This document shows, in pieces, positions 50,115 through 50,792 of a stretch of DNA of 50,792 nt. The DNA comes from Lutibacter sp. (GTDB taxonomy: Bacteria; Bacteroidota; Bacteroidia; Flavobacteriales; Flavobacteriaceae). The stretch lies in the NCBI GenBank assembly GCA_030694935.1, contig JAUYUA010000102.1, forward strand, positions 1 to 50,792. Reading direction: 5' to 3'. Both the position numbers and the translations under genes were made by a program. The stretch's first letter is position 1. Every line of letters starts with the position of its first letter. Below the pieces are notes generated by a model. It was not told where the DNA came from, did not search any database, and saw only the letters and a program-made list of their open reading frames with translations.

Positions 50115-50122
50115 CAAAAATA
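50115..50122 (-). promoter_or_regulatory. -7 box next to the flavoprotein start codon
   Basis: On the minus strand TATTTTTG fits TAnnTTTG and is followed after five bases by ATG (50109). This predicts a leaderless or nearly leaderless transcript. Confidence 0.5.
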
Positions 50123-50368
50123 CTCAAATTTCAAAGAAAAAGCTATTGTGTAAAAAAATGGTTTTTTTATTTCCTTAATTTATTTCAGTTTCAATTTAAT
50201 CAATTAATTTTTTAATAAAAATCATAATATCTTTATATAATAATTGTTATGAAGTAGTTTTGACTCTCTATGGACTTTATGCTGGTGGCTTTTTTTATTG
50301 AAATGTTTTCTGTTCTTTAGTTACTGCAGATAATTGCACTGTTTTCAAAATATAGCATTCATCAAATT

Positions 50369-50792
50369 CAAGATTGAATTATATCAATATTTCGTACCTA
50401 AAGGCACGAGAATTTAATTCGTTATTGTTTGTTGTTACACATATTTTGTTCCTATTGGGACATAAATTTGTTTTGTTTAACTCCTCCAATACAATTTGGC
50501 CAATGGCTTATTTTCGGTAGTTGCTGTTTTTCCTTGTTTAAGGAGTTTTTGGCGAATGTTAGGGAAAAGTTTGATCATAGTGATTCAATTTTGTTTGTCC
50601 CGTTAGAAACTTTATTTTGGTAGCAAAATAGTAAATATAATGTTTTCTGTGCCGTTAGGTACAGCATATTATTGCATCGATTTTAAAATAAAACGTTCAT
50701 TAAATACAAGATTGAATTATATCAATATTTCGTACCTAAAGGCACGAGAATTTAATTCGTTATTGTTTGTTGTTACCCATATTTTGTCCCTA
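50369..50792. repeat. 86-bp direct repeat and further covarying hairpins at the window end
   Basis: 50369-50454 recurs at 50707-50792 with 84 of 86 matches and is cut by the window edge. Each copy contains CGTACC-TAAA-GGCACG. Between the copies are GTTCC-TATT-GGGAC and GTGCC-GTTA-GGTAC, with the same outline as the hairpins at 1495-1629. The stretch 50128-50368 shows no gene or clear structure. Confidence 0.85.

Noticed and set aside
50369..50792. Possible CRISPR or tandem gene array
   Set aside because: The repeats are 86 bp and 338 bp apart, far outside CRISPR dimensions, and contain no reading frames.

Overview
The window looks like chromosomal DNA of a low-GC Bacteroidota, most probably a member of the Flavobacteriaceae. 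The evidence is the Bacteroidota-type -7 promoter box (TAnnTTTG, often with an upstream TTG), the fused 2-oxoacid dehydrogenase E1 alpha/beta subunit, DUF4252 lipoproteins in an ECF sigma operon, a fused ThrA in a thrABC operon, and AT-rich coding sequence. I found no rRNA, tRNA, CRISPR, prophage or complete insertion sequence. The content is mostly core metabolism, envelope and stress genes, broken up by unusually many palindromic and dispersed non-coding repeats.

Layout. 1-5091: structured DNA at the left edge, a methyltransferase, the stump of a Bcr/CflA drug exporter, a REP-like repeat, thioredoxin, a CPXCG protein, a TauE/SafE exporter, and an OmpA/lipocalin lipoprotein pair. 5092-9544: TruC, a MITE-like element with 18-bp terminal inverted repeats, an Hsp20 gene with two FNR-like boxes 22 bp apart, and the fused 2-oxoacid dehydrogenase E1. 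9675-14536: Lrp/AsnC regulator, M14 peptidase and a divergent XRE regulator sharing an operator array, then an M1 aminopeptidase. 14793-20228: an ECF sigma/membrane protein/DUF4252 operon, divergent from an S41 protease, followed by two lipoproteins. 20436-22895: an uncharacterised SWIM zinc-finger pair flanked by a 154-bp direct repeat of a lipoprotein gene end. 23135-32360: amino-acid metabolism (pepT, lysA, then a Thr-rich leader peptide, thrA, thrB, thrC and a trans-sulfuration enzyme), with a roughly 0.4-kb insertion that duplicated the 3' end of thrC. 32474-35526: CBS-domain histidine kinase, a small unknown protein and an aminopeptidase P homologue. 35844-39065: a single-chain restriction-modification enzyme carrying palindromic inserts in its reading frame and flanked by repeats. 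39506-43737: AI-2E-type permease, two small envelope proteins, a hybrid histidine kinase with eleven 21-residue coiled-coil repeats, and YtxH. 44202-50109: an unknown exported protein, an ABC-F ATPase, an epimerase-like protein, a lipoprotein glutathione peroxidase and a large flavoprotein. 50128-50792: non-coding, ending in an 86-bp direct repeat.

How the genes work together. Aspartate-family synthesis is the main metabolic theme: LysA makes lysine, ThrABC makes threonine behind a likely attenuator, and the trans-sulfuration enzyme follows thrC. Several transcription circuits can be read directly from DNA: XRE-operator boxes that overlap the -7 boxes of both divergent genes, tandem FNR-like boxes before hsp20, an ECF-type promoter before the sigma gene, and promoters whose -7 box lies only 4-5 bases before the start codon, implying leaderless mRNAs. 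I did not find a clear multi-gene system of a new kind. The best candidates for something undescribed are the Thr leader, the XRE operator array, the covarying hairpin repeats, and the SWIM gene pair with its duplicated border.
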